From: Flavobacterium sp.
GTDB lineage: Bacteria > Bacteroidota > Bacteroidia > Flavobacteriales > Flavobacteriaceae
NCBI RefSeq assembly: GCF_027484705.1
Contig: NZ_JAIXSL010000024.1
Span: forward strand, 151,725 to 215,724
Length of the DNA: 64,000 nucleotides
Reading direction: 5' to 3'
Shown one piece after another: positions 42,879 through 53,148 of the stretch. The translations under genes and the position numbers were made by a program. The notes below the pieces were generated by a model. That model was not told the origin of the DNA and searched no databases. It worked only from the letters and a program-made list of their open reading frames with translations. Each line of letters begins with the position of its first letter. The stretch's first letter is position 1.

Positions 42879-43328
42879 ATGACACTTAAACAAAAAATCC
42901 ACGGACATTATTTATTGTTGGTGCAAGACAAAATCGATGTCTTTCGCGATATGATTGCGGCGTTGACCGAAGATTCTAAGAACGACGCCAAAGGCTCGGC
43001 AGGCGATAAGCATGAAACAGCTTTGTCGATGATGCATATCGAACAGGAAAAACTCAACCGAAAGTTGCAGGAATATTTAGATCAGAAAAGCATTCTTGAT
43101 AAAATCGATGCTACTCAAAATCTGCAGAAAATTGGCTTGGGAAGTTTGGTGCGCGCCAACGGCATGTGGTTGTTCGTGGCCACCGCGTTACCTAAAATTA
43201 CGATTGATGAACAGACGATTATAGCTGTTTCTGCGCAATCGCCGCTCGGAAATGCTTTGTTAGGTAAAGCAACGGGTTTCAGTTTTCAAATCCATGCGAC
43301 TACTTATTTGGTTGAAAGTATCCACTGA
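42879..43328 (+). CDS. GreA/GreB C-terminal-like protein
   Basis: A 149-residue soluble protein. The N-terminal half is helical and possibly coiled coil (MTLKQKIHGHYLLLVQDKID to KLNRKLQEYLDQKS). The C-terminal half is beta-rich and ends SPLGNALLGKATGFSFQI, which resembles the SPLGxALLGK segment of the GreA/GreB C-terminal domain. The acidic coiled-coil tip that GreA uses to stimulate transcript cleavage is not obvious. The protein may therefore bind RNA polymerase without Gre activity. It is 20 nt downstream of the barrel gene, and its 3' end overlaps the convergent acyltransferase gene by 29 nt. Confidence 0.75.
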   Translation: MTLKQKIHGHYLLLVQDKIDVFRDMIAALTEDSKNDAKGSAGDKHETALSMMHIEQEKLNRKLQEYLDQKSILDKIDATQNLQKIGLGSLVRANGMWLFVATALPKITIDEQTIIAVSAQSPLGNALLGKATGFSFQIHATTYLVESIH

Positions 43329-44463
43329 TTTTTCTCGAGCGGTCCATAAAAGGTTTCTCGACGAATTTGAATCCGAAGAAACTCAGCAACACCACTATTG
43401 GCGTGGCGCAGCAAATCATTAATACATATTCAGTAGATGAAAACGTTTTGACTTTTTCCATACCAAATCCCAATTCAATCAATGAAAACAAAACGATGCC
43501 GTGCAGCAAATACGTGCTGTAAGCCATTTCGCCGAGGAACTTGATGACATTGTTTTTTAAGATTCCAAATACGGAATTGCCTAATGCCACCAAGGTGAAA
43601 AGTGTGATTAATGACAGTTTGCAAAAAATCTTATCGGCCGATGGAAACAGCGTAATTAAATACAAGCAAACCACAGCCAATACGCTGCAATAAACGCTTT
43701 TCGAGATTTTGACAACCGCAGGAAATCGAATCAGAAAAGGCGCAATCGCACCGCCGAAAAATGACAGCATATGATGGATTTTGATGCCGTGCTCCCAGGT
43801 AAAATAGGCCACGAATAAAATGCTGATCGCAATAAATATCAGGCTCGGTTTTTTCTTCAACAACACCAAACCGATCAAAGGCAATCCGAAATAAAACAAC
43901 CATTCGAAAGGCAATGACCAAATCACTCCGGCGTTGATTCTGAGCGTTTCATCGCAGCCGTTTAAAGTAGGCGCCGTAGTAATTGTAAACACGGCGAGGT
44001 GAAACAATGAAGTCAAATATTCCAGAATCGAAACTTGTAACGTCCAATGCGTAAGTTGCATGACGATAAGCGCGATAATCAATACCGAAACGTAATACAT
44101 CGGCACAAGCCTGCAAAGCCTGGAGATGAAAAAATAAACCCAGTCAAAAGGTTTTTCTTTGGTGTTGAGTAGTTTGGAAACAAAGAGGAAACTCGTAATC
44201 ATAAAAAACAAACTCACGCTCGATTGCCCCAATTGGTTGTATAGATGCGAATCAGGATTGCGCCAACTGTTTTCGTGGATCAAAAAATACCAGATGTAAG
44301 AATGGTGGATGAAAACCCCTAAAGCTAAAAAGCCGCGCAGTCCGTCGATGGTTTCGTAACGGCCCGGTGGGTTGTTGATTTTATATTTTGAATAGAGGAT
44401 ATAGCCCGTCAAATAGGCGATGAGGTAGACGATGACAGCAAATATAGGACTTGATACACTCAT
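43300..44463 (-). CDS. Acyltransferase 3 family membrane protein
   Basis: A 387-residue polytopic protein of the acyltransferase 3 (OafA/YrhL-like) family. The start at 44463 (MSVSSPIFAVIVYLIAYLTG) is preferred over 44502. The catalytic region is YETIDGLRGFLALGVFIHHS, with the conserved Arg and the His of the first motif. About ten membrane helices follow, with ISRLCRLVPMYYVSVLIIAL (R-x-x-R-L-x-P) and FLGEMAYSTYLLHGIVLFSL near the end. Such enzymes O-acetylate or O-acylate surface polysaccharides. Its neighbours are another acyltransferase and a membrane glycosyltransferase-like protein, in line with surface-glycan modification. Confidence 0.88.
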   Translation of the reverse strand: MSVSSPIFAVIVYLIAYLTGYILYSKYKINNPPGRYETIDGLRGFLALGVFIHHSYIWYFLIHENSWRNPDSHLYNQLGQSSVSLFFMITSFLFVSKLLNTKEKPFDWVYFFISRLCRLVPMYYVSVLIIALIVMQLTHWTLQVSILEYLTSLFHLAVFTITTAPTLNGCDETLRINAGVIWSLPFEWLFYFGLPLIGLVLLKKKPSLIFIAISILFVAYFTWEHGIKIHHMLSFFGGAIAPFLIRFPAVVKISKSVYCSVLAVVCLYLITLFPSADKIFCKLSLITLFTLVALGNSVFGILKNNVIKFLGEMAYSTYLLHGIVLFSLIELGFGMEKVKTFSSTEYVLMICCATPIVVLLSFFGFKFVEKPFMDRSRKISGYFQPNK

Positions 44464-44524
44464 TTGTGTTGTAAGTTTTAAGAGTTGAATGACAGCTAAC
44501 AACCATGTGATGCCAGAATTGATG

Positions 44525-45610
44525 CTATTGGAATAATTTCTTAAGTCTCAAAAAAGGTTTTTCAATGTAATGGTACGAGATATAGCTTGCGAAAATAGTT
44601 AATATCAAAGAACAAGCAAAGAACAATAATCCATTTTCATCGGAAGGCAGGTGCCACTTTACAGTTATTTTTTTTAAGAAACTTATAATGATAATATGAA
44701 TTAAGTATAGGCTGTAGGTGAATAAACCGAGTTTTGAAAAGATGTTTTCGTCCGCTATTTTAAAAACATTTTTGGAGGGTAAAAAAATAAATAGAGTAAG
44801 ACTGAACAATATTCCGAGTACTACGGACTCTAACAGCATATCGTTTTCAAAGTGTATACTGCCATAAAAAAGCAGTATTGTACAGGTCAACAAAAGTATA
44901 AAAGCCTTGAGGTAATTTGACACTTTCGCGATAACGGTCATTAATAATGCTTTATAGTTGACATACAGATAGGCCGGAATGGCGCCATACATAAAGAAAT
45001 CGATATTGGTGCTCAAGTCTAAAGTGAACCATCCGTTTGTTATGAAGAAATATCTTGAAACTATCGGTATAATAAGGAAAAGCACTATTAGAGCAGGTAG
45101 TTTTTTAATGTCGATAAAATACAATAGCAATCCCCAGATGATATAAAAATGTTCCTCTACACACAGTGACCAAAAAACGGGTAAAGGCATAACATTGGGC
45201 AATTGATTGGCAAATATGGAATGGTAGTTTTCTAAAAAAAGACAGGTCAGGAAATAATTAGGTTGATAGCCTTCGTTGGAATAGGTCATTCCTAAAAAAG
45301 TAATAATGTAGGGCGACAAATAAGCAAAAAGCACCATGAGGTAGAATAAAGGCCAAATTCTTAGTATTCTTCTTGTAAAGAAATTTTTGAGATTAATTTT
45401 TTGATGCTTTTTTTCATTCAAAAGAATGTAAGTAATCAGGAAACCACTGAGCGTAAAAAAAAAGTAAACGCCTAAATATCCTCGGTCTTTTAGTACAGTA
45501 AAACAAGATTTTGGAAATAAATCAAAAGGTTGATGTGACGTAAAAACGATTAAAAACGAAAAGAATCGTAGTGCATCAAAAGAATGAAATTTGTCTTTAG
45601 CTAAAATCAT
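44525..45610 (-). CDS. Acyltransferase 3 family membrane protein
   Basis: A 361-residue integral-membrane acyltransferase, paralogous to its downstream neighbour. The start block reads FHSFDALRFFSFLIVFTSHQ. GYLGVYFFFTLSGFLITYIL is the conserved GVxxFFxLSGFLI element, followed by RRILRIWPLFYLMVLFAYLS and the terminal YHYIEKPFLRLKK, typical of the family. Around ten membrane helices are present. It likely acetylates a sugar of a surface glycan. It is less GC-rich than the flanking housekeeping genes, as is common in polysaccharide regions, which may reflect transfer. Confidence 0.9.
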   Translation of the reverse strand: MILAKDKFHSFDALRFFSFLIVFTSHQPFDLFPKSCFTVLKDRGYLGVYFFFTLSGFLITYILLNEKKHQKINLKNFFTRRILRIWPLFYLMVLFAYLSPYIITFLGMTYSNEGYQPNYFLTCLFLENYHSIFANQLPNVMPLPVFWSLCVEEHFYIIWGLLLYFIDIKKLPALIVLFLIIPIVSRYFFITNGWFTLDLSTNIDFFMYGAIPAYLYVNYKALLMTVIAKVSNYLKAFILLLTCTILLFYGSIHFENDMLLESVVLGILFSLTLFIFLPSKNVFKIADENIFSKLGLFTYSLYLIHIIIISFLKKITVKWHLPSDENGLLFFACSLILTIFASYISYHYIEKPFLRLKKLFQ

Positions 45611-45619
45611 TTTTGAATT

Positions 45620-46792
45620 TTAAGTAAGTGCCTCTTTGCTTTGATGGCTTGTGTTGACGTGCTGTTCATTCACAATTTCATAAAGCATAAAAGGGATGAT
45701 GATCGACAGGTAAGATAAATCAAAATAGCTTCCGATTAAAATTCGTTCTATTCCCATGGTGCTTAGTCTTATGAAAAAAGCCAACAGGGTTGGAAAGCTG
45801 AGCAATAAACTTGTCCAGAAGAAAAAATCATTTTCAAAAGATTTTATTTTAAATGAAAAATAGAAAGGCAGCAGCAAGGCCATTCCCAAAATATAATTGG
45901 GCAGATAACTGGTTTGCAATACCAGCGGATTGTATGATTTTAAGGTTTCGAAATCCGGACAATTGATTAAAACCATCAAAATCAATAAGGCAAAGGTCAA
46001 CACAAAAGCACTTGCATATTGCCATTGTTTCTGGAAACTAATTTTGCAAAAATCTTTAAAGACCAAAAGGATCAGCGGTATGGCGGTAATGCCGCGTGTT
46101 AAAACTAAAAACGATGTTGAAATACCCAAAAAAACCGGATGTTTGAAAATATCCTGTTTCCATTTTTGCTTGAGCAATACCACAAAACAGAAGACAAGAA
46201 TCATATTGCTAAACAAATCGCTGATCGAAAATATTTCCCACCAATAAGCCGGTGCCATCAATAATAACACAAGATAATGGAAAGCTATTTTGATGGGCAA
46301 AGTTTTATAAAGCGTGAAGGCTAGCAGTAAAAAAGATGCCGCTTGCAGATAACCTACATTGCCCAATAAATAAAACGGCAAGCCTATGAGCAGAAGCCCT
46401 GGAAAATTGGAGGTTCTTCCATTCAAATGATCTGTAGCGGTGTATGGATAGTCTCCGTGTGACAAAGCCTGAACGGCAACATCCATGGCCGACCAGCGAT
46501 CTACTTTCAAAGCATTTCCGTCGGTCATTATAGTGATGGTCAGAATAGCGATGAAAACAATGACAACGGTTGCTTTGAAATAATGTTTAAACGCTAATTT
46601 TTCTGCGATTTCGGTATGCAACGGATTTTTGAAAAGAAACACTCCAGCGATTAAAACGTAAAGAATGACCAATAGATAAACGGAGATGATATTTTGCCGA
46701 ATGCCGTATTTACAAAGGAATAGTAAATTGATGAAGAGGTATAATAATTTAAAAAAGCTGTGAATATAGTTTTTGTTGGCAATCATCCTCAA
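45620..46792 (-). CDS. Polytopic membrane protein, probable GT-C glycosyltransferase
   Basis: A 390-residue protein with about ten membrane helices. A periplasmic loop near residues 95-130 contains KVDRWSAMDVAVQALSHGDY and YTATDHLNGRTSNFPGLLLI, with the acidic/aromatic pattern found after the first helix of GT-C enzymes that use polyprenyl-phosphate sugars. I cannot assign a defined CAZy family, and a non-enzymatic role is possible. The stop lies 9 nt before the upstream end of the acyltransferase gene, so the three genes form one probable transcript. Base composition is AT-rich compared with asnB. Confidence 0.65.
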   Translation of the reverse strand: MRMIANKNYIHSFFKLLYLFINLLFLCKYGIRQNIISVYLLVILYVLIAGVFLFKNPLHTEIAEKLAFKHYFKATVVIVFIAILTITIMTDGNALKVDRWSAMDVAVQALSHGDYPYTATDHLNGRTSNFPGLLLIGLPFYLLGNVGYLQAASFLLLAFTLYKTLPIKIAFHYLVLLLMAPAYWWEIFSISDLFSNMILVFCFVVLLKQKWKQDIFKHPVFLGISTSFLVLTRGITAIPLILLVFKDFCKISFQKQWQYASAFVLTFALLILMVLINCPDFETLKSYNPLVLQTSYLPNYILGMALLLPFYFSFKIKSFENDFFFWTSLLLSFPTLLAFFIRLSTMGIERILIGSYFDLSYLSIIIPFMLYEIVNEQHVNTSHQSKEALT

Positions 46793-47005
46793 ATTGTATA
46801 GATGGCGTAAATATAAACTACATTCTTTTACGTACCAATTTATTTCAGTCTATAACTTCAATCACTTCATTTCAATTTATAATTTTATAATTTAATATAA
46901 AAATCTATTTTTCGTTATAAATTATAACTAATTTTGATTTTTTAGTTTTAATAAACCAATCAATACTTCAAATTTGCTTCACAATAAACAAAACAAAAAA
47001 AAATT

Positions 47006-48679
47006 ATGTGCGGAATCGTATGCGCCTTTGACCTCAAGCAAAAATCAGAAACCCTAAGACCACAGGTTTTAGAAATGGCCAAAATCATTCGCCATCGCGG
47101 TCCGGACTGGAGCGGTATTTACAGCAATGACAAAGCCATTTTAGCGCACGAACGTTTGGCGATTGTCGATCCGGCTTCAGGAAAGCAACCGTTATTAAGC
47201 GAAGACAAGCAATTGGTTTTGGCGGCCAACGGAGAAATCTACAACCACAGAGCCTTGCGCAAACAATTTGAAGGGAAATATCATTTTCAAACTGAAAGCG
47301 ATTGTGAAGTCATCTTAGCTTTATACCAAGAAAAAGGCGTTCACTTCATTGATGAGATGAATGGTATTTTTGGTTTCGCAATTTACGATGTGGCCAAAGA
47401 CGAATATTTCATCGCCCGCGACCACATGGGAATCATTCCTTTGTACATCGGTTGGGATCAAAACGGTACTTTTTATGTGGCTTCAGAATTGAAAGCGCTC
47501 GAAGGCTACTGCACCAAAATCCAGCTGTTTCCTCCGGGGCATTATATGTCGAGCAGAGACGGAGAATTCGTCCAATGGTACAAACGCGAATGGACTGATT
47601 ATGATGCGGTAAAAGAAAATGAAACGAGCATCGAAGCCATCAAAGTAGCTTTAGAAGCCGCCGTACACCGCCAGCTGATGAGCGACGTGCCTTATGGCGT
47701 TTTGCTTTCAGGCGGTTTGGATTCCTCAATCACTTCAGCCATTGCGAAAAAATATGCGCAGAAACGCATCGAATCCGGTGATACAGTAGATGCCTGGTAT
47801 CCCCAACTGCACTCGTTTGCGGTTGGCCTCGAAGGTTCGCCGGATTTGATTGCTGCGCAAAAAGTAGCCGATCATTTGGGTACGATCCACCACGAAATAA
47901 AATTCACGATTCAGGAAGGTTTGGATGCCGTCCGCGATGTGATTTACAATATTGAAACCTATGATGTAACCACGATTAGAGCGTCCACACCGATGTATTT
48001 AATGGCCAGAGTCATCAAATCGATGGGCATTAAAATGGTCTTGTCTGGCGAAGGTTCGGATGAATTGTTCGGCGGTTATCTCTATTTTCATAAAGCGCCG
48101 AATGCGAGAGAATTCCATGAAGAAACCGTCCGCAAATTAAGCAAGCTGCACATGTACGATTGTTTGCGTGCCAACAAAAGTTTAGCCGCTTGGGGCATTG
48201 AAGGCCGCGTTCCGTTCCTCGATAAAGAATTCATGGATGTCGCGATGCGCATCAACCCACAAGATAAAATGATCAACGGCGAGCGCATGGAAAAATGGGT
48301 GCTTCGCAAAGCGTTTGAAGATATGCTTCCCGCAAGCGTGGCATGGCGTCAAAAAGAACAGTTCAGTGATGGCGTTGGTTACAGCTGGATTGATACTTTG
48401 AAAGAAATGGTAGCAAAAGAAATCTCAGACGAACAATTGGCCAATGCGAAATACAAATTCCCATTGCAGACTCCGACTTCGAAAGAAGAATATTATTACC
48501 GTTCGATTTTCCACGAACATTTCCCAAGCGATGCCGCGGCATTATCGGTTCCACAAGAAGCCTCTGTTGCCTGTAGCACCAAAATCGCTTTGGAATGGGA
48601 CGAAGCGTTCAAAAACATGAACGATCCGTCAGGCAGAGCTGTCGCCAGTGTGCACGATGACGCTTATGTAAAAGTTTAA
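47006..48679 (+). CDS. asnB: Glutamine-dependent asparagine synthetase B
   Basis: A 557-residue enzyme that makes asparagine from aspartate, ATP and glutamine. Cys 2 (MCGIVCAFDL) is the glutaminase nucleophile, with RHRGPDWSG, LAANGEIYNH and the glutamine-binding TESDCEVILALY region. The synthetase domain carries the PPi loop GVLLSGGLDSSITSA and LSGEGSDELFGGYLYFHKAP, quoted as SGEGSDELFGGY. It is full length. It follows a 213-nt very AT-rich interval. A TAATTTTG box (46929-46936) in that interval may be its -7 element. A terminator follows. Confidence 0.96.
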   Translation: MCGIVCAFDLKQKSETLRPQVLEMAKIIRHRGPDWSGIYSNDKAILAHERLAIVDPASGKQPLLSEDKQLVLAANGEIYNHRALRKQFEGKYHFQTESDCEVILALYQEKGVHFIDEMNGIFGFAIYDVAKDEYFIARDHMGIIPLYIGWDQNGTFYVASELKALEGYCTKIQLFPPGHYMSSRDGEFVQWYKREWTDYDAVKENETSIEAIKVALEAAVHRQLMSDVPYGVLLSGGLDSSITSAIAKKYAQKRIESGDTVDAWYPQLHSFAVGLEGSPDLIAAQKVADHLGTIHHEIKFTIQEGLDAVRDVIYNIETYDVTTIRASTPMYLMARVIKSMGIKMVLSGEGSDELFGGYLYFHKAPNAREFHEETVRKLSKLHMYDCLRANKSLAAWGIEGRVPFLDKEFMDVAMRINPQDKMINGERMEKWVLRKAFEDMLPASVAWRQKEQFSDGVGYSWIDTLKEMVAKEISDEQLANAKYKFPLQTPTSKEEYYYRSIFHEHFPSDAAALSVPQEASVACSTKIALEWDEAFKNMNDPSGRAVASVHDDAYVKV

Positions 48680-48713
48680 AGTTGAGTTAATATAAATAGT
48701 TTGGTTTTTTTTG

Positions 48714-48745
48714 AAAAGCGTTGATTTCGGTCGGCGCTTTTTTTT
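48714..48745 (+). terminator. Intrinsic terminator of asnB
   Basis: AAAGCG (48715-48720) pairs with CGCTTT (48735-48740), followed by a T run, 35 nt after the asnB stop. Confidence 0.7.
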
Positions 48746-48820
48746 ATTCCACAAACCGTTATTTAAAAAATCCGTGTAAATTAGCGTCATCTGCATCATC
48801 TGCGTGCTAAATTAAATTCC

Positions 48821-49843
48821 ATGAAAATCACTCTTTCGTTTCAATTTTACGATTTACCCTTACAACATCCGTTCACGATTTCAAGATATACCGTCAATAT
48901 TCAGAAAACAGTCATTGTCTGCATTTCTGATAGCGTTCATTCTGGCTATGGTGAAGCTACTGCCAATCCTTATTATCATAGCACTCAGGAACGTTTGACG
49001 GCAAGTTTGCTCAAGGTGAAACCGATAGTAGATTCAAGCGCGGAACTGCATCCAACGGAACTTTGGAAAAAATTATCTTCAATGATTCCGGAAGATTACT
49101 TCGCGTTATGCGCCGTCGATATTGCCTATTGGGATTTCTATGCGCGGAAAAACGGCAAAACTTTACGCAGTTATTGGTCGAATGAATCTGATAAAACGCC
49201 ATTGACATCGTATACGATTGCAATAGATTCTCTTGAAATGATGCAGCAGAAAATCATCGAAAAACCTTGGCCGATATACAAGATCAAATTAGGAATGCCC
49301 GATGATATCGAAGTGGTGAAACAGTTGCGTAAAATAACCGATGCCGTTTTTCGCATAGACGCCAATTGCGCGTGGACGGCACAGCAAACCATCGATAATG
49401 CTGAGGTTTTAAAAGATATGAATGTTGAGTTCCTCGAACAACCCTTAAAAGCTGAAGATACCGAAGGCATGAAACACGTCAAAAAGCATTCAGTTTTACC
49501 TGTGATAGCCGATGAAAGTTGCCAGCGTGAAGCCGATGTTGAAAATTGCGCAGGAATCTTCCACGGCATCAACATCAAACTGATGAAATGTGGAGGCATT
49601 ACACCGGCATTGCGCATGATTGAAAAAGCGCGTTCCAAAGGATTGTTACTCATGGCAGGCTGCATGACCGAATCTACGGTCGGGATTTCAGGGCTTTGTC
49701 AAATCGCTTCACTTTTGGATTATCTCGATGCCGATGGCGCCTTGCTTTTAAGCGCCGATATTGCCTATGGAGTTCACTTTGATTATGGTAAAATTCACTA
49801 TGCAAAAGCTGCCGGAACCGGAGTCAAAATGCACTCAAAATAA
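48821..49843 (+). CDS. Dipeptide epimerase (enolase superfamily)
   Basis: A 340-residue muconate-lactonizing-type enzyme of the enolase superfamily. Catalytic and metal residues are in place: the K-x-K of WPIYKIKLGMPDD, Asp in FRIDANCAW, Glu in VEFLEQPLKAED, Asp in PVIADESCQ and Lys in GINIKLMKCGGIT. The DANCAW and AGCMTEST blocks are typical of L-Ala-D/L-Glu epimerases, which recycle muropeptides. The exact dipeptide cannot be read from the sequence. It seems to be transcribed alone between asnB and gyrB. Confidence 0.88.
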   Translation: MKITLSFQFYDLPLQHPFTISRYTVNIQKTVIVCISDSVHSGYGEATANPYYHSTQERLTASLLKVKPIVDSSAELHPTELWKKLSSMIPEDYFALCAVDIAYWDFYARKNGKTLRSYWSNESDKTPLTSYTIAIDSLEMMQQKIIEKPWPIYKIKLGMPDDIEVVKQLRKITDAVFRIDANCAWTAQQTIDNAEVLKDMNVEFLEQPLKAEDTEGMKHVKKHSVLPVIADESCQREADVENCAGIFHGINIKLMKCGGITPALRMIEKARSKGLLLMAGCMTESTVGISGLCQIASLLDYLDADGALLLSADIAYGVHFDYGKIHYAKAAGTGVKMHSK

Positions 49844-49860
49844 ATCAACAAAATGTTGAT
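49844..49860. repeat. Short perfect inverted repeat after the epimerase gene
   Basis: ATCAACA, AAA, TGTTGAT: a perfect 7-bp inverted repeat with a 3-nt spacer, immediately after the epimerase stop. There is no following T run, so it is a weak terminator at best and could be a protein site ahead of gyrB. Confidence 0.45.
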
Positions 49861-49911
49861 AACTTCCCATTTAAAAGCGGTGTTTCGGCTATGATATCAT
49901 TACTGTTTTTA

Positions 49912-49919
49912 TATATTTG
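49912..49919 (+). promoter_or_regulatory. Possible -7 box of gyrB
   Basis: TATATTTG matches TAnnTTTG, 38 nt ahead of the gyrB ATG. No TTG is found at -33. Confidence 0.4.
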
Positions 49920-49927
49920 CGTGTTAG

Positions 49928-51898
<1,971 letters not shown>

Positions 51899-51900
51899 AA

Positions 51901-51985
51901 TTATTCTAAATTTTGAATTCTAAATTTTGAATAATTTGGAATTCGGAATGCATTCAAAATTTAAAATTCATAATTCAAAATAGAA
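51901..51985. repeat. AT-rich palindromic intergenic repeat, copy 3
   Basis: The AAATTTTGAAT arms on the left and ATTCAAAATTTAAAATTC arms on the right surround a 20-nt centre and fill the whole gyrB-mdh interval. The arm sequences match copies 1 and 2 in the beta-oxidation operon, while the centre differs. Confidence 0.6.
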
Positions 51986-51989
51986 AAAA

Positions 51990-52925
51990 ATGAAAGTTAC
52001 CATTGTAGGAGCAGGCAACGTAGGAGCGACCTGTGCTGATGTTATCGCTTACAGAGGAATCGCAAGCGAAGTTGTAGTATTGGATATCAAAGAAGGTTTT
52101 GCCGAAGGTAAGGCGATGGATATCAGTCAATGTACTGCAAATACGGGTTTCAATACGAAAGTGACCGGTATTACCAATGATTATTCTAAAACAGCGAACA
52201 GCGATGTCGTGGTAATCACTTCGGGAATTCCCAGAAAACCGGGCATGACACGTGAGGAATTGATCGGAATCAATGCCGGAATCGTGAAATCTGTAGTGGA
52301 TAACGTACTCGCACATTCGCCAAACACGATTGTCGTTGTAGTTTCAAATCCTATGGATACAATGACTTATCTTGCTTTGAAAGCGACAGGTTTGCCAAAA
52401 AACAGAATCATCGGAATGGGCGGCGCTTTAGACAGCTCGCGTTTTAAATACTATTTGTCAAAAGCATTGGACAAACCAATCAATGATATTTCAGCTATGG
52501 TGATTGGTGGTCACGGCGATACGACGATGATTCCATTGACGCGTTTGGCTTCTTATAACGGAATTCCGGTTTCACAATTTTTGTCTCAGGAACAACTTGA
52601 TAAAGTAGCCGCTGACACGATGGTTGGAGGAGCAACACTTACTGGATTGCTTGGAACTTCAGCTTGGTACGCACCTGGAGCTTCAGTAGCGTATTTAGTG
52701 GATAGCATCCTGAACGATCAAAAGAAAATGATTGCTTGTTCCGTAATGCTAGAAGGCGAATACGGGCAAAACGATATCTGTATCGGAGTGCCTTGCATCA
52801 TCGGTAAAAATGGTATCGAGCAGATCATAGACATCAATTTGAATGACACTGAAAAAGCGGCTTTTGCTAAGAGTGCCGATGCGGTCAGAAATATGAACGC
52901 AGATTTGAAATCGGTTTTAGCTTAA
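51990..52925 (+). CDS. mdh: Malate dehydrogenase
   Basis: A 311-residue NAD-dependent enzyme of the LDH-like MDH group that interconverts malate and oxaloacetate in the TCA cycle. The Rossmann motif is MKVTIVGAGNVGATCADVIA. The substrate arginines lie in SGIPRKPGMTREELIG and MGGALDSSRFKYYLS, and the catalytic His is in MVIGGHGDTTMIPL. Length and motifs are standard. A terminator follows. Confidence 0.96.
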   Translation: MKVTIVGAGNVGATCADVIAYRGIASEVVVLDIKEGFAEGKAMDISQCTANTGFNTKVTGITNDYSKTANSDVVVITSGIPRKPGMTREELIGINAGIVKSVVDNVLAHSPNTIVVVVSNPMDTMTYLALKATGLPKNRIIGMGGALDSSRFKYYLSKALDKPINDISAMVIGGHGDTTMIPLTRLASYNGIPVSQFLSQEQLDKVAADTMVGGATLTGLLGTSAWYAPGASVAYLVDSILNDQKKMIACSVMLEGEYGQNDICIGVPCIIGKNGIEQIIDINLNDTEKAAFAKSADAVRNMNADLKSVLA

Positions 52926-52942
52926 GATTTTATACCTATTAT

Positions 52943-52974
52943 AAAAGAGGCTGCAAGTATGCAGTCTTTTTTTT
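52943..52974 (+). terminator. Intrinsic terminator of mdh
   Basis: An AAAGAGGCTGC arm pairs imperfectly with GCAGTCTTT, followed by eight T residues. Confidence 0.7.
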
Positions 52975-52994
52975 GAGATTAATCGACAAATAAA

Positions 52995-53025
52995 TTGGTT
53001 AATCTTATCGTAAATTATATATTTG
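52995..53025 (+). promoter_or_regulatory. Bacteroidetes-type promoter of secDF
   Basis: TTG (52995-52997), 20 nt, TATATTTG (53018-53025), an exact consensus match. It implies an AU-rich 5' leader of about 115 nt before the secDF ATG at 53149, longer than for other genes here. I see no recognisable arrest peptide in it. Confidence 0.65.
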
Positions 53026-53148
53026 CTCGTTTTAAAAAATGCGAGGACGGTAGTGTTTTTAATATTTATTATAAATTTTAGAAATTCATTACAGTTTTAA
53101 CAAACAAACGAAACATTACAAACAAAAATTAATTAATTATTAGTAATA

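Noticed and set aside
46793..47005. Possible riboswitch or regulatory RNA ahead of asnB
   Set aside because: The 213 nt are extremely AT-rich and show no stable stems or known aptamer motif. I see only a possible -7 box at 46929-46936.
53033..53148. Possible arrest-peptide leader of secDF
   Set aside because: Only a four-residue frame (ATG at 53039) is present, too short for a SecM or VemP-like arrest peptide.
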